A stretch of DNA of 55,703 nucleotides from an uncultured Clostridia bacterium (GTDB lineage Bacteria > Bacillota > Clostridia > TANB77 > CAG-508). This document shows, one piece after another, positions 8,659-18,759 of this stretch. The position numbers and the translations under genes were made by a program. The stretch covers positions 1 through 55,703 of the forward strand of contig CASAUJ010000005.1 in the NCBI GenBank assembly GCA_949118805.1, read 5' to 3'. A model generated the notes under the pieces. The model searched no databases. It saw nothing but the letters and a program-made list of their open reading frames with translations, and was not told the DNA's origin. Positions within the stretch are counted from its first letter, which is position 1. Each line of letters opens with the position of its first letter.

Positions 8659-9693
8659 ATGAAACTTTTATTACATACTTGTTGTGCTCCTTGTAGTATT
8701 TATTGTATAGATACACTAAGAGAAGAAGGAATAGAACCAACCGTATATTGGTTTAATCCCAATATTCATCCATATATGGAATATAAAGCAAGGAGAGATT
8801 GTTTAAAAGAATATGTAAAAGAAATAGAAGTAAAAGCTATTTTTGAGGAAGATTATGGATTAAGAGAATTTTGTAAAAATACAATAAAAGATTTAGATAA
8901 AAGATGTGAAAATTATTGTTACCCAATACGATTAGAGCAAACTGCAAAATATGCAAAAGAGAATGGCTATGATAGTTTTTCAACTACTTTGTTAGTGAGT
9001 CCTTATCAAAATCATGAAGGATTAATCAAGGTAGGAGAAGAAATGGCAAAGAAATATGGAATTGCTTTTTTGTACCGCGATTTTAGAGTGGGTTTTAAAG
9101 AAGGACAAAACAAAGCTAGAGAGTTAGGGTTGTATCGACAAAAATATTGTGGTTGTATTTTTTCAGAATCGATTCCAAATGATGACCACAAAAATTTAAA
9201 GCCTATATTTCCAAATGGATACGAAATGCAAAAAGAACCAAGATTGCAAGTTAAAAAAATGGAAAATAAAGATGATTATATGGACATGTTTTTAGAAGCA
9301 GATCCTTCAGAAGATATGATACATAAGTATTTAGGCGATTCTGATGTATATGCATTAAAAAGAGAAGATGAGATAATTTGTATTGCAGTTATTTTGCCTA
9401 CTTCTAGGAAGACTTTAGAATTAAAAAATATAGTTACGAAAGAAGAATATAGAGGAAGAGGGTATGCAAAAATTTTATTAAAATCACTATGTGGTAATTA
9501 TAAACAAAAATATGATAAAATGCTGGTAGGAACAACAGAAAATAATATTCCATTTTATGTTAAACAAGGATTTGATAAATACGAAAAAACAATAAAGAAC
9601 TTTTTTATAGATAATTATGATGAAGAAATAAAAGATGGAGAATTAGTTTGTACTGATATGATATATTATTCTAAAAATCTAAAAAAGAGATAG
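8659..9693 (+). CDS. queH: Epoxyqueuosine reductase QueH fused to an acetyltransferase domain
   Basis: Residues 1 to about 180 match QueH (formerly DUF208), which reduces epoxyqueuosine to queuosine in tRNA. The conserved cysteine pairs are present: HTCCAPCS at the N-terminus and RQKYCGCIFSE later, with the SFSTTLLVSPYQNHE core between. Residues from about 195 to the end form a GNAT-type acetyltransferase-like domain (LKNIVTKEEYRGRGYAKILL, the acetyl-CoA loop R-G-x-G-x-A, then FYVKQGFDKYEKT). Ordinary QueH proteins end after the first part. The fusion is continuous, with no frameshift. The job of the acetyltransferase part is unknown. Confidence 0.9.
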   Translation: MKLLLHTCCAPCSIYCIDTLREEGIEPTVYWFNPNIHPYMEYKARRDCLKEYVKEIEVKAIFEEDYGLREFCKNTIKDLDKRCENYCYPIRLEQTAKYAKENGYDSFSTTLLVSPYQNHEGLIKVGEEMAKKYGIAFLYRDFRVGFKEGQNKARELGLYRQKYCGCIFSESIPNDDHKNLKPIFPNGYEMQKEPRLQVKKMENKDDYMDMFLEADPSEDMIHKYLGDSDVYALKREDEIICIAVILPTSRKTLELKNIVTKEEYRGRGYAKILLKSLCGNYKQKYDKMLVGTTENNIPFYVKQGFDKYEKTIKNFFIDNYDEEIKDGELVCTDMIYYSKNLKKR

Positions 9694-9747
9694 CTAAATT
9701 TAGTATAATTAAAAAATAATAGAGGGAATAAAATAGGGTAACAGATA

Positions 9748-10116
9748 TTGATAAAAATACCTTGTATTGTTAAAGAAATGAATGATAATGAGGCAATTTT
9801 AGCAATGATAGATTGTAATATAGATAGAGAAAATTAGTATGCAGAACGAAGAATCAGATTATCAGATAGCATACCAAATCTTGATTTTAGAACGATAAAG
9901 AGAGGAAATAAGGAAGAAATACAGACAAAATTATTTGAAAGACAGATAAAAGAGAATGCAAAGAATATAAAAATAATTACAGTAAAAGGAGAAAGAGTAG
10001 GATTTTTTGATGGTAAGATTTTAGAAGATAATATTTTTAGAATGGATAACATATTTATACTAAAAAAATATCAAAATAAAGGAATTGAAAAAGCAATTTC
10101 AAGTGAGATTTTATAG
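9748..10116 (+). pseudogene. Degenerate GNAT-type acetyltransferase
   Basis: A TTG-started frame of 122 codons is interrupted by TAG at 9835-9837 (codon 30). After it the frame reads through an acetyltransferase-like core (FRMDNIFILKKYQNKGIEKA, resembling motif A), then stops at 10114-10116. Downstream to about 10220 other frames give short scraps such as ENLGEKFTRSYIS, as expected of a decaying 3' end. No clear ribosome binding site is visible. It follows the QueH-acetyltransferase fusion, but the two proteins do not look like recent duplicates. Confidence 0.6.
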
Positions 10117-10235
10117 GAAAAGGAAGAAGAAGGAAAAAGCAAATTGAGTAGGAATTGAGGGATGGTTAAGAGAAAATTTAGGTGAAAAATTTACAAGAAG
10201 TTATATCTCCTAATCTAGATTCTTAAAAACATGAT

Positions 10236-10264
10236 TTGGAACCAATATTTAAATATGATAAAAG
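10236..10264 (+). promoter_or_regulatory. Possible promoter of the phosphatase operon
   Basis: TTGGAA, a 17-nt spacer and TAAAAG, 28 bp before the phosphatase ATG. The match is moderate. Confidence 0.4.
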
Positions 10265-10291
10265 AAATTAATTAGAAAGGAAAACTAATAT

Positions 10292-10762
10292 ATGATAAAA
10301 GTATTATTAGTATGTCTTGGAAATATATGTAGATCTCCAATGGCAGAATACATACTAAAAGATATGGTAAAAAAACAAGGATTAGAAGAACAATTTTATA
10401 TTGAGTCTGCTGCTACAAGTGAAGGAGAAATAGGAAATCCGATGCATACAGGAACCAAAAATAAATTACAACAAAAAAACATACCTTGTGGGGATCATAG
10501 AGCTAGAAAGATAACCAAACAGGATTATAAAAAATTTGATTATATCATTGGAATGGAAGAACAAAATGTGATTCATATCAAAAAAATAGTGGGAAAAGAT
10601 GAAGAAAATAAAATTTACCAATTGATGGATTTTTCGAATCAACCAAGAAATATTGCAGACCCATGGTATACAAGAAATTTTGATAAAACCTATGAGGATA
10701 TTGTAGAAGGTTTAGAGGGATTTATGGAATATTTGAAAAAGGAGAAAAAAATTGACAGATAA
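10292..10762 (+). CDS. Low-molecular-weight protein tyrosine phosphatase
   Basis: A 156-residue cytoplasmic phosphatase. The N-terminal P-loop C-x5-R-S is CLGNICRSPMAEYIL (about residues 8-22, nucleophile first Cys), and the general-acid loop is IADPWYTRNFDKTYEDI. The length fits the family. ATG at 10292 follows AGAAAGGAAA. The stop overlaps the start of the next gene (TTG at 10752), so the two are translationally linked. In Firmicutes such enzymes often act on phosphotyrosine of cell-surface polysaccharide regulators, but the substrate here is not known. Confidence 0.93.
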   Translation: MIKVLLVCLGNICRSPMAEYILKDMVKKQGLEEQFYIESAATSEGEIGNPMHTGTKNKLQQKNIPCGDHRARKITKQDYKKFDYIIGMEEQNVIHIKKIVGKDEENKIYQLMDFSNQPRNIADPWYTRNFDKTYEDIVEGLEGFMEYLKKEKKIDR

Positions 10763-12212
10763 AAAACAAAATCAAATAAATGTATTCATTAAAGTTTTAT
10801 TTCCAGTCATAGCAATTCTTTTTGCTATGCCATCTATCATTTATTGGATGCAAAATAAAACGGTGTTAAACTTTGGACCCTATTTTCAATTTTTGTATGA
10901 AATGCCAATCAGTAGAGCCACACAAACCATTTTGTATCTATTCTTATTAGCTGGACTAGTAGGATTCTATTGGCTCACCATAAAAAGAAGAAAAGAAATA
11001 TTTCAAAATACCAAAAAGATATTTTTTTTCATAGCAATAATAGCCATCATATTTATTGCTGTTTTACCATTTACTTGTTCAGATGTATTTTATTATTTAG
11101 GAATTGGAAGATTAGATAGTAATTATCAACAAAATCCATATTATGTCACAATGAAAGAATTTGTAGAACAAGGAGAAAATAAGCAATACTTAGAAACCGA
11201 TACAGTATTAGCGCAAGGATATCACAATGATTGGGCTAATACAACAGTAGTATATGGTCCTGTTTGGACTTTAATCTGTAAATTAGTAGCAGGAGTTTCA
11301 TTAGGGAATATAGATATGGCTTTATTGCTTTTTAAAATAGTCAATGTATTCATACATCTAATAAATTGTTATTTGATTTATAAAATATCGCATAAAAAAA
11401 TATTTCTTCTTATCTATGGGCTAAATCCTTTTGTTTTAATAGAAGGAATTGCATGTGTTCATAATGATATGTTTGTGGTATTATTTATCTTATTAGCCAT
11501 GTATTTTTTAACCCAAAAGAAGAATTTAATAGGAACCATTACTTTCCTAGCTTTGGCAACAGGAATTAAATATTTTGCTGTTATTTTGTTACCATTTGTT
11601 ATTTTATATCATTTTCGAGAAGAAAAGCCATGGAAAAGATTGGGAAGATGTATGCAATATGGAGTAGCATTCATCATCATTTTAATCCTTCCTTATTTAT
11701 TTTATATAAAAGATTGGCAAGTATTAAGTGGAATATTGGTACAACAAGAAAAACTAGCAAAAAGTATTTATATTATTTTAACAGAATATTTTAGAGAACC
11801 ATTTTTATCAGCTTCTACAATAAATCACTTATTATTAGGAATTTTCACGATTGTATACTTTTTTGCTTGTATCGTCTTGCTAAACAAAAAAGAAATTCGA
11901 TTACGAGAAGAAATGAAAAAAGCAAATTATTTTATTATGGCGTTTCTATTCTTATTAATTACAAATTTTCAACCATGGTATATTTTATGGTTATTCCCAT
12001 TATACATGTGGCAAAAAGCAGAAATGATAAAATGGATTCCACAAATAGCAATTATCAGTGCATTTGCCAATAGTATTTTTTTACTGAATGGAGAAGGATG
12101 GAAAAATGGAACACCATTTACTTTTGTTCTTTGGGTAGGAAGTTTAGGAATGTGGATCATAAATGACAAGATAAAAAAATTAAAAAGGAAGAAAAAAACA
12201 TTAGGAAATTAG
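10752..12212 (+). CDS. Multi-spanning GT-C glycosyltransferase (GT87/MptB-like)
   Basis: A 486-residue membrane protein with about 11-13 hydrophobic segments. A loop after the second or third segment holds CSDVFYYLGIGRLDSN, with the acidic residue expected in GT-C enzymes. A later VHNDMFVVLFILLAMYF motif and NFQPWYILWLFPLY near the C-terminus are typical of polyprenol-phosphate-dependent mannosyltransferases. Such enzymes move sugars from lipid carriers to acceptors outside the membrane. The TTG start overlaps the phosphatase stop. The sugar and acceptor cannot be inferred. Confidence 0.75.
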   Translation: MTDKKQNQINVFIKVLFPVIAILFAMPSIIYWMQNKTVLNFGPYFQFLYEMPISRATQTILYLFLLAGLVGFYWLTIKRRKEIFQNTKKIFFFIAIIAIIFIAVLPFTCSDVFYYLGIGRLDSNYQQNPYYVTMKEFVEQGENKQYLETDTVLAQGYHNDWANTTVVYGPVWTLICKLVAGVSLGNIDMALLLFKIVNVFIHLINCYLIYKISHKKIFLLIYGLNPFVLIEGIACVHNDMFVVLFILLAMYFLTQKKNLIGTITFLALATGIKYFAVILLPFVILYHFREEKPWKRLGRCMQYGVAFIIILILPYLFYIKDWQVLSGILVQQEKLAKSIYIILTEYFREPFLSASTINHLLLGIFTIVYFFACIVLLNKKEIRLREEMKKANYFIMAFLFLLITNFQPWYILWLFPLYMWQKAEMIKWIPQIAIISAFANSIFLLNGEGWKNGTPFTFVLWVGSLGMWIINDKIKKLKRKKKTLGN

Positions 12213-12223
12213 GAGGAAATATT

Positions 12224-14927
12224 TTGGATAAATTAGTATTAGTAGATGGAAATAGTATCATGAATCGAGCTTTTTATGGAATCATGGGAAGTAAAATGCT
12301 TACTACAAAAGAGGGAAAATATACCAACGCAGTATATGGTTTTTTAGCCATTCTATTTAAACTATTGGAAGATGTTAATCCAGAATATTTGGTAGTCGCT
12401 TTTGATTTAAAAGCACCAACTGCAAGACATAAATTATATGAAGGATACAAGGCGACAAGAAAAGGAATGCCACAAGAATTGGCAGAACAAATGCCAATGA
12501 TAAAAGAGGTATTGAAAGCAATGCAGATTGCTATTGTAGAAATGGAAGGTTATGAAGCAGATGATGTACTTCGGAACCTTATCTCGTTATGGGGAAAAAC
12601 AGGGATTAGAAGTCATTATTCTTTCTGGAGATCGTGATACTTTTCAATTAGCAACAGACCAAATTACCATTCGAATTCCACATACAAAAGGTGGAAAAAC
12701 AGAAACAGATGAATATAATCGAGAAAAAATCAAAGAAACTTATGGACTAGAACCAAAACAATTAATAGAAGTAAAAGGACTACAAGGAGATACTTCAGAT
12801 AACATACCAGGAGTGCCAGGAATAGGAGAAAAGACAGCATTATCTTTAATTCAAAAATTTGGATCAATCGAAAATTTATATGAAAAAGTGGAGAAAGGAG
12901 AAGCAGAATTAAAAGGAAAACAAAAGGAAAATATAGAAAATAATAAGGAATTAGCTTTTTTGTCAAAAACATTGGGAACGATTAATTTAGAAGTACCAAT
13001 TCAAGAAACATTAGAAGATTTTAAAGTAGAAGAATGGGATAAACCAAGAGTTTTAGAATTATTTAAAGAATTAAACTTTAATCGTTATATTGAGCGATTT
13101 TCTTTACGTGGAGAAGAAAGAAAAAAAGAGAAAATAGAAGATTTGTTTCATTGTGTCAACAAAAAAAAGGAAGAAGTGATCCAACAAATAGAAGAACAAA
13201 AACAAATGATTTTTTATCTTCAAACCATAAAGGATGAGAACCCAGAAAAAATTGTGAAAGAAAAAATAATAGGATTTACAATATTTAATGAAGAAACAAA
13301 AGAAGCCATTTATCTTCACATAAAAGAGAAAGAAATTCAAGATTTAAAGGAGATTTTGGAACAAGAATCCATTCGAAAAATAAGTATAAACTTAACCAAA
13401 ACATATATTTTATTAAAACAAGAAGGGATAGATTTAAAAGGGATTGATTTTGATATTGCGATTAGTAGTTATATTTTGAATCCTACCAATAATAAATTAG
13501 AAATAGAAAACTTAATGGAACGATATCTTGAAATAGAAGTACAAGAAGAGGAAAAAGAAGAGCAAAAACAACAACAAATGAATTTGTTTGATACCTTACA
13601 AGAAGACTCAGAAAATGATGCCAAGCTACAAGAGAAGTATGCCTTATATGCTTATGCGATTAGTAAAATAAGAGAAATTACACTAAAGCAGTTAGAAGAA
13701 ATCAATGCTTTAGAATTATTTTATGAGATTGATATGCCAACCATAGAAGTATTATCTAATATGCAGTGGAATGGAATGTATATTGATGAAGAAGAGTTAA
13801 ATCAATTTGGAAAAGAATTAACTGAGAAATTAGATCATTTGACTCAAATTATTTACGAGATGGCAGGAGAGGAATTTAATATTAATTCTACCAAACAATT
13901 GGGAGAAATCCTATTTGAGAAAATGAAATTACCTGTCATAAAAAAGACAAAAAGTGGATATTCAACAGATGTAGATGTACTAGAAAAACTAAAAAGAGAA
14001 GATCCAATTATTGAACAAATTTTAGAGTATCGACAATTAATGAAATTAAATTCTACTTATGTAGAAGGGTTAAAACAATATATTAATCCAAAAACCAAGA
14101 GAATTCATTCATTTTTTCATCAAACGATAACAGCAACTGGAAGAATTAGTTCAACGGAACCAAATCTTCAAAACATACCAACAAGATTTGAATTAGGAAA
14201 GAGAGTAAGAAGAGTATTTCGCCCAGAAGAAGGAAAGACATATATTGATGGAGACTATTCTCAAATTGAGTTAAGAGTATTAGCACATATCTCTGAAGAT
14301 GAACATATGATAAAAGCTTTTGGAGAAGGACAAGATATTCATAAACAAGCAGCTTCTAAAGTGTTTAAAACACCAATCGATGAAGTAACGAAAGAACAAA
14401 GAAGTGATGCAAAGGCTGTTAATTTTGGAATTGTTTATGGGATTAGTGACTTTGGATTAGGAGAACAACTAGGAATTGGGAGAAAAAAAGCGAAACAATA
14501 TATTACAGAATATTTAGAACAATATGCAGGAATCCAAAAATTTATGGAAGAAATTACACAGAGTGCAATAGAAAAAGGATATGTAGAAACTTTATTCCAT
14601 AGAAGAAGATATATTCCAGAATTAAAATCTAGTAACTATATGGTAAGACAATTTGGATCTAGGGTAGCCATGAATACGCCTATTCAAGGAACGGCAGCAG
14701 ATATTATGAAAATAGCCATGATAAAAGTGTTACAAGAAATTAAAAAGCAAAAATTACAATCAAAAATTGTATTACAAGTGCATGATGAAATGATGATAGA
14801 AGCACCAGAAGAAGAAAAAGAATTAATAAAAGAAATTATGAAACAAAGTATGGAAACAGCAATTCAATTAAAAGTACCGCTGTTATCCGATATTGCAGAA
14901 GCTAAAAATTGGTATGATTGTAAGTAA
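12224..14927 (+). CDS. polA: DNA polymerase I, read with a +1 shift at CGGA
   Basis: Repair and Okazaki-fragment polymerase. The zero frame from TTG 12224 (AGGAGG upstream) runs to codon 116 (EGYEADDVL). CGG at 12572 would then lead to a stop at 12637. Skipping one C gives GTLSRYGEKQGLEVIILSGD, restoring the invariant glycine of the 5' nuclease domain (ADDVLGTL). The rest is complete: helix-hairpin-helix, a 3'-5' exonuclease-like domain without visible DEDD residues, and polymerase motifs A (DYSQIELRVLAHI), B (RSDAKAVNFGIVYG) and C (VHDEMM). Read this way it is 900 residues, a normal PolA length. The intact remainder argues against a pseudogene. Confidence 0.93.
12572..12575 (+). other. CGGA recoding site in polA (codon 117)
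   Basis: The context is gta-ctt-CGGA-acc-tta. The zero frame gives CGG (Arg) then an unrelated tail; the +1 frame gives GGA for the invariant Gly of the ADD-x-x-G motif. Confidence 0.9.
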
Positions 14928-14966
14928 GAAGGAAACATTTTGCACCAGACAAAAGGAGGAAAGAGG

Positions 14967-15527
14967 TTGAAAAACAAAAAGTTAATTGCCATAATCATAT
15001 TAATTGTATTAATAGTAATCGCTTTTTTATTAAAAAATCAGATATTAAAAATAATGTATCCCAAAACATATAAAGAAGTGGTAGAAATCTATCAAGATAA
15101 ATACCAGATTGAGGGGAATCTTATTTTTGCCGTGATAAAAGCAGAAAGTAATTTTGAAGCAAAAGCAGTTTCGAATCGAAATGCAATTGGATTAATGCAA
15201 TTAATGGCAGAAACAGCAGAAGAAGTAGCCAGAAAAAATAAGATAGAAATAGATCAAGAGAAGATAGAGGAAGAACTTTTTGATGTTTATAAAAATATTG
15301 AAATAGGAACTTGCTATTTAACAAGTTTAATACAAAAATATGGGAACAAAGAAGTAGCATTAGCTGCTTATAATGCAGGGATTGGAAATGTAGATAAGTG
15401 GATTGAAAAAGGAATTATAAAAAAAGATGGTTCTGATATTGAAAAAATACCTTATAAAGAAACCAATCAATATGTAAGAAAAATATTGAGAGATTATAAA
15501 ATTTATCAGGATTTATATAAAAACTAG
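14967..15527 (+). CDS. Membrane-anchored lytic murein transglycosylase (SLT domain)
   Basis: Cleaves the glycan strands of peptidoglycan. TTG at 14967 follows AAAGGAGG. An N-terminal hydrophobic helix (about residues 5-23) anchors or exports the protein. The SLT domain carries FAVIKAESNF with the catalytic glutamate (about residue 58), GLMQLMAETAEEVA, and ALAAYNAGIGNVDKWI. At 186 residues it is a minimal SLT protein like B. subtilis YjbJ-type enzymes. It lies 39 bp after polA and is probably on the same transcript. Confidence 0.92.
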   Translation: MKNKKLIAIIILIVLIVIAFLLKNQILKIMYPKTYKEVVEIYQDKYQIEGNLIFAVIKAESNFEAKAVSNRNAIGLMQLMAETAEEVARKNKIEIDQEKIEEELFDVYKNIEIGTCYLTSLIQKYGNKEVALAAYNAGIGNVDKWIEKGIIKKDGSDIEKIPYKETNQYVRKILRDYKIYQDLYKN

Positions 15528-15553
15528 ACAAATGACAAAAAATGGAATAAAAT
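15526..15553 (+). promoter_or_regulatory. Possible promoter of the TPR gene
   Basis: TAGACA, a 16-nt spacer and TAAAAT, overlapping the stop of the transglycosylase gene. Confidence 0.45.
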
Positions 15554-15585
15554 AGTATGGATTAGAGAAAAAAGGAGAAAACAAA

Positions 15586-16830
15586 ATGATAATAGAACAA
15601 TTAATATTTATCGTTATTTCATTTGCTATATTTGTATATATGTTTTTTCGAATGATTCGCCATAATGATACAACTTATGTTGTTGTTTTAGTATTAGAAT
15701 TTATAGGAATTGCAATTAATTTTGCAGAAGTGCTATTTAAAGTGAAATTGAACATAGTATTTATTCTTTTTAAATATTTATTGGCAGTTATGCTTCCAAT
15801 TGGTATTTTAGTACTAGAAAAGAGAAATCTTACCTTATTTGAAATGGTTCATATACAAAAAGCGAAATTATATTTATTACTAAAAGACAACAAAAAAGCA
15901 AAGCAAGCATTAATTGACTTACTAGAAAAAAATTCGAGATCTTATAAGGCACATAGAATGTTGGCAGAAATTTATGAATTAGAAGGCGGTATGAGAAAGG
16001 CTATTGATGAATATGTACAAGCCATTGATTTAAATAAAAAAGATTATGATTCTTATTATAAAGTAGCAGAATTATTAACAAATTTAGATAAAAAAGACGA
16101 AGCAACAGAAATGCTATTTAATTTATTAAATAAAAAGCCAGAAATGTATCAAGCAGCTGAATTATTGGGAGATATTTTAATGGAAAAAGAAAGATATAAA
16201 GAAGCAGCTAATGTATATCAAAATGCATTAAGATATCATCCAGTTAGTTATGAATTAAATTACAATTTGGGAATGGTTTATACGATGTTAAATGATTTTC
16301 CAAATGCAAAGACTTGTTATGAAAAAGCAGCAGAAATTAATTCTTTATTACATAATGCGAAATACTCTTTGGCTGAAATTGCTTTAATTTACAAAGATTT
16401 GGAAGAAGCTGAGAGAAGATTTTTAGAAGCAATTGAAGAAGAGGAATTATCAGCAGATGGGTATTATGAATTAGCAAAAATTTATTTACTAAAAGGAGAT
16501 AAAGATACTGCTATAAAATATATTAATACCGCGATTGATGATAATGCTAAGAAAATTGTAGAAAAAGTAAAAAAAGATCCTATTTTTATTCCAATTATGG
16601 CTAAAATTTCTATTCCATTTAATTTAGAAGCATTAGAAAAAGAAAAAACAAAGACCATGCAATTAAAGGAAAAAAAGGCAAAAGAGCATTTAGAAAAAAT
16701 GAGTGAAATAACAAGACATTTAGGATATCATGATATCCAAATGTTAAGAAAAGAAACTTCAGGGAGAAAAAGATTAGAAATGGAAAAGCAAGAAATGGAG
16801 CAAGATTGGCAAAAAGAAAGACAAGACTAA
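15586..16830 (+). CDS. Membrane-anchored TPR-repeat protein
   Basis: A 414-residue protein with three N-terminal hydrophobic segments (about residues 2-22, 30-50 and 55-75), then at least six tetratricopeptide repeats between about residues 85 and 320 (for example SRSYKAHRMLAEIYELEG, and VSYELNYNLGMVYTML). A Lys/Glu-rich C-terminal tail probably forms a coiled coil. TPR arrays bind other proteins; the membrane anchor suggests an assembly scaffold on the inner face of the membrane. It lies between a cell-wall hydrolase and dpaA/uppP, but its partner is not evident. Confidence 0.8.
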   Translation: MIIEQLIFIVISFAIFVYMFFRMIRHNDTTYVVVLVLEFIGIAINFAEVLFKVKLNIVFILFKYLLAVMLPIGILVLEKRNLTLFEMVHIQKAKLYLLLKDNKKAKQALIDLLEKNSRSYKAHRMLAEIYELEGGMRKAIDEYVQAIDLNKKDYDSYYKVAELLTNLDKKDEATEMLFNLLNKKPEMYQAAELLGDILMEKERYKEAANVYQNALRYHPVSYELNYNLGMVYTMLNDFPNAKTCYEKAAEINSLLHNAKYSLAEIALIYKDLEEAERRFLEAIEEEELSADGYYELAKIYLLKGDKDTAIKYINTAIDDNAKKIVEKVKKDPIFIPIMAKISIPFNLEALEKEKTKTMQLKEKKAKEHLEKMSEITRHLGYHDIQMLRKETSGRKRLEMEKQEMEQDWQKERQD

Positions 16831-16911
16831 GATGGAAGGAATAAAAAGAAACCAATCGGAATTCATAAAATTTATTCCCCCCAATATACTAAAATAGAAA
16901 AGGGGGATTTT

Positions 16912-17802
16912 ATGAATAAAAATTTTGCCATGATTGGTGGAGATTTACGTATGATAAAATTAGCAAAAATATTAGCTGAAGAAGGCAATAAAGTAAATGT
17001 GTATGGACTAGAAAAAGCCGAAGAATTACAAAATAGAAAGAACATTATTTTTGGTAAAGAGTGGAAAGAAACGATCCAAAATGCAGATATTGTATTAGGA
17101 CCAATTCCATTTTCAAAAGATGGAAAAAAGATCAATAGTCCATATAGTGAAAAAGTAATTTCAATACAAGAATTTCTTGATCATACAAAAAATAAAATAC
17201 GAATGGTAGGAAATTTTAAATTTCCTAATGAAGAGCTAACAAAAGAACAAGGAGAAATTATTGATGTAATGAAGCGAGAAGAATTGGTTGTTTTAAATGC
17301 TATTTCGACAGCAGAGGGGACCATTGAATTAGCAATGCACCACACAGATCGAACCATACAAGGGAGTAAAATATTGATCATAGGATTTGGAAGAATTGGA
17401 AAAGTATTGGCAAAAAAATTAACTGCATTGTCAGCCTATGTTACTTGTACTGCTAGAAAAGAGGAAGACTTAGCATGGATTAGAACTTATGGATACCAAG
17501 GAATCAATAGTAATAGGTTAGAGAAAAACTTATCCCAATATGATATAATAATCAATACGGTTCCACATATAATTTTAACAAAAGAAAGACTACAAAATGT
17601 AAAACAAGAATGTTTGTTAATTGATTTAGCATCTGCACCAGGAGGAATGGATCAAAAGGCAGTAGAAGAGGGGGAATTTAAATATATCTGGGCTTTGGCT
17701 TTACCAGGAAAAGTAGCACCAGTTACTTCAGCGGAGTTTATAAAAGATACCATAGATCATGTAATTAAAGAATTAAAAGATGAGGGGAAAATAAAATGTT
17801 AG
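16912..17802 (+). CDS. dpaA: Dipicolinate synthase subunit A (DpaA/SpoVFA)
   Basis: Makes dipicolinic acid, the spore-core chelator, together with DpaB. The 296-residue protein shows the DpaA pattern: an N-terminal nucleotide-binding start FAMIGGDLRMIKLAKIL, the conserved AEGTIELAMHHT, and a Rossmann motif ILIIGFGRIGKVLA (about residues 157-170), followed by DLASAPGGMD and ALALPGKVAPVTSAE. In B. subtilis dpaB follows directly. Here the stop overlaps the start of uppP, and no dpaB is in the window. ATG 16912 follows AAAAGGGGG. The gene implies sporulation in the mother cell, but I could not assign a SigK promoter with confidence. Confidence 0.9.
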   Translation: MNKNFAMIGGDLRMIKLAKILAEEGNKVNVYGLEKAEELQNRKNIIFGKEWKETIQNADIVLGPIPFSKDGKKINSPYSEKVISIQEFLDHTKNKIRMVGNFKFPNEELTKEQGEIIDVMKREELVVLNAISTAEGTIELAMHHTDRTIQGSKILIIGFGRIGKVLAKKLTALSAYVTCTARKEEDLAWIRTYGYQGINSNRLEKNLSQYDIIINTVPHIILTKERLQNVKQECLLIDLASAPGGMDQKAVEEGEFKYIWALALPGKVAPVTSAEFIKDTIDHVIKELKDEGKIKC

Positions 17803-18656
17803 TAGAAATTATGAAAGCTATTCTATTTGGAGTGGTAGAAGGAATAACAGAATGGCTACCAATTAGTAGTACAGGGCACTTAATTTTAGTAGAACAATTT
17901 GTAAAACTGAAAGAAGTTTCACCAGAGTTTTGGGGAATGTTTCAAGTAGTGATACAATTAGGGGCTATTTTAGCGGTTGTATTATTATATTGGAATAAAA
18001 TATGGCCAATTACAAAAGATACTAAGAAAGGAATCAAAAAAACAGGAATTTTATCTTATTTTAATAAAGAGATTATGATTTTATGGGTGAAAATTTTAGT
18101 GGCATGTATACCAGCAGCAGTAGTAGGTGTTTTTTTGGATGAAGTATTTGAAGAATTATTTTATAATCCATTTTGTATTGCATTTGCTTTGATTATTTTT
18201 GGAATTGCTTTTATCGTAATAGAAAATTTCAATGCGAAAAGAAAAAAGAAAAAATTAAAAGAAACAACGAATCAAATTACTTATCAGGATGCGATTATTA
18301 TTGGAATATTTCAATTAATTGCAGCTATCTTTCCAGGAACTTCTCGTTCAGGAGCAACCATTATAGGAGCATTGCTAATTGGATTATCAAGACCCAATGC
18401 AGCAGAATTTACTTTCTATTTAGCGATTCCGACAATGGCAGGGGCAAGTCTGTTGAAGTTAGTAAAATTTGGTTTTGCCTTTACAGGAATGGAATTAGTT
18501 ATTTTATTAGTAGGAATGATCGTATCATTTTTGGTATCTGTACTGGTGATCAAATTTTTAATGAATTATATTAAAAAACATGATTTTAAACCATTTGGTT
18601 ATTATCGAATTGTGTTAGGAATCATTGTCTTAGCTTATTTTTGTTTGGTAAGGTAG
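17796..18656 (+). CDS. uppP: Undecaprenyl-diphosphatase UppP
   Basis: Integral membrane enzyme that dephosphorylates undecaprenyl diphosphate to recycle the peptidoglycan lipid carrier. The two BacA/UppP motifs are clear: EGITEWLPISSTGHL (about residues 17-31) and PGTSRSGAT (about residues 180-188). Several hydrophobic segments and the 286-residue length fit. The ATG overlaps the last codons of dpaA, so the two are co-translated. Linking a spore gene and a wall-precursor gene suggests increased carrier supply for cortex synthesis (inference). Confidence 0.96.
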   Translation: MLVEIMKAILFGVVEGITEWLPISSTGHLILVEQFVKLKEVSPEFWGMFQVVIQLGAILAVVLLYWNKIWPITKDTKKGIKKTGILSYFNKEIMILWVKILVACIPAAVVGVFLDEVFEELFYNPFCIAFALIIFGIAFIVIENFNAKRKKKKLKETTNQITYQDAIIIGIFQLIAAIFPGTSRSGATIIGALLIGLSRPNAAEFTFYLAIPTMAGASLLKLVKFGFAFTGMELVILLVGMIVSFLVSVLVIKFLMNYIKKHDFKPFGYYRIVLGIIVLAYFCLVR

Positions 18657-18702
18657 AAAGCTGAATTTTGGTTTTTATCCAGTATTTTAAGTAAATATAG
18701 GT

Positions 18703-18737
18703 ACAGTGTGTTTTCAAGAAACAGACTGTATTTTTTT
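18703..18737 (+). terminator. Terminator after uppP
   Basis: ACAGTGTGTTT and AAACAGACTGT pair with one mismatch around a short loop and are followed by a run of T. Confidence 0.65.
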
Positions 18738-18759
18738 GTAATACAATTATGAAAATTTG

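Noticed and set aside
9834..10052. Minus-strand 72-codon ORF
   Set aside because: It lies opposite the acetyltransferase remnant, and its hydrophobic product is typical of the antisense of Lys/Glu-rich AT-rich genes.
12572..12578. prfB-like CTT slippery frameshift at polA and polC
   Set aside because: CTT precedes only two of the eleven sites, there is no stop codon in the A site, and no internal Shine-Dalgarno is seen.
12224..14927. polA, polC, lepA and the others as pseudogenes
   Set aside because: Outside the CGGA sites the genes keep all motifs and normal length, with no other indel or stop. The true pseudogenes here (4911, 9748 and 49389) show different lesions without CGG.
18173..18574. 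133-codon ORF inside uppP
   Set aside because: It overlaps uppP in another frame, has no ribosome binding site, and gives an Asn/Arg/Tyr-rich product. It is a shadow frame.
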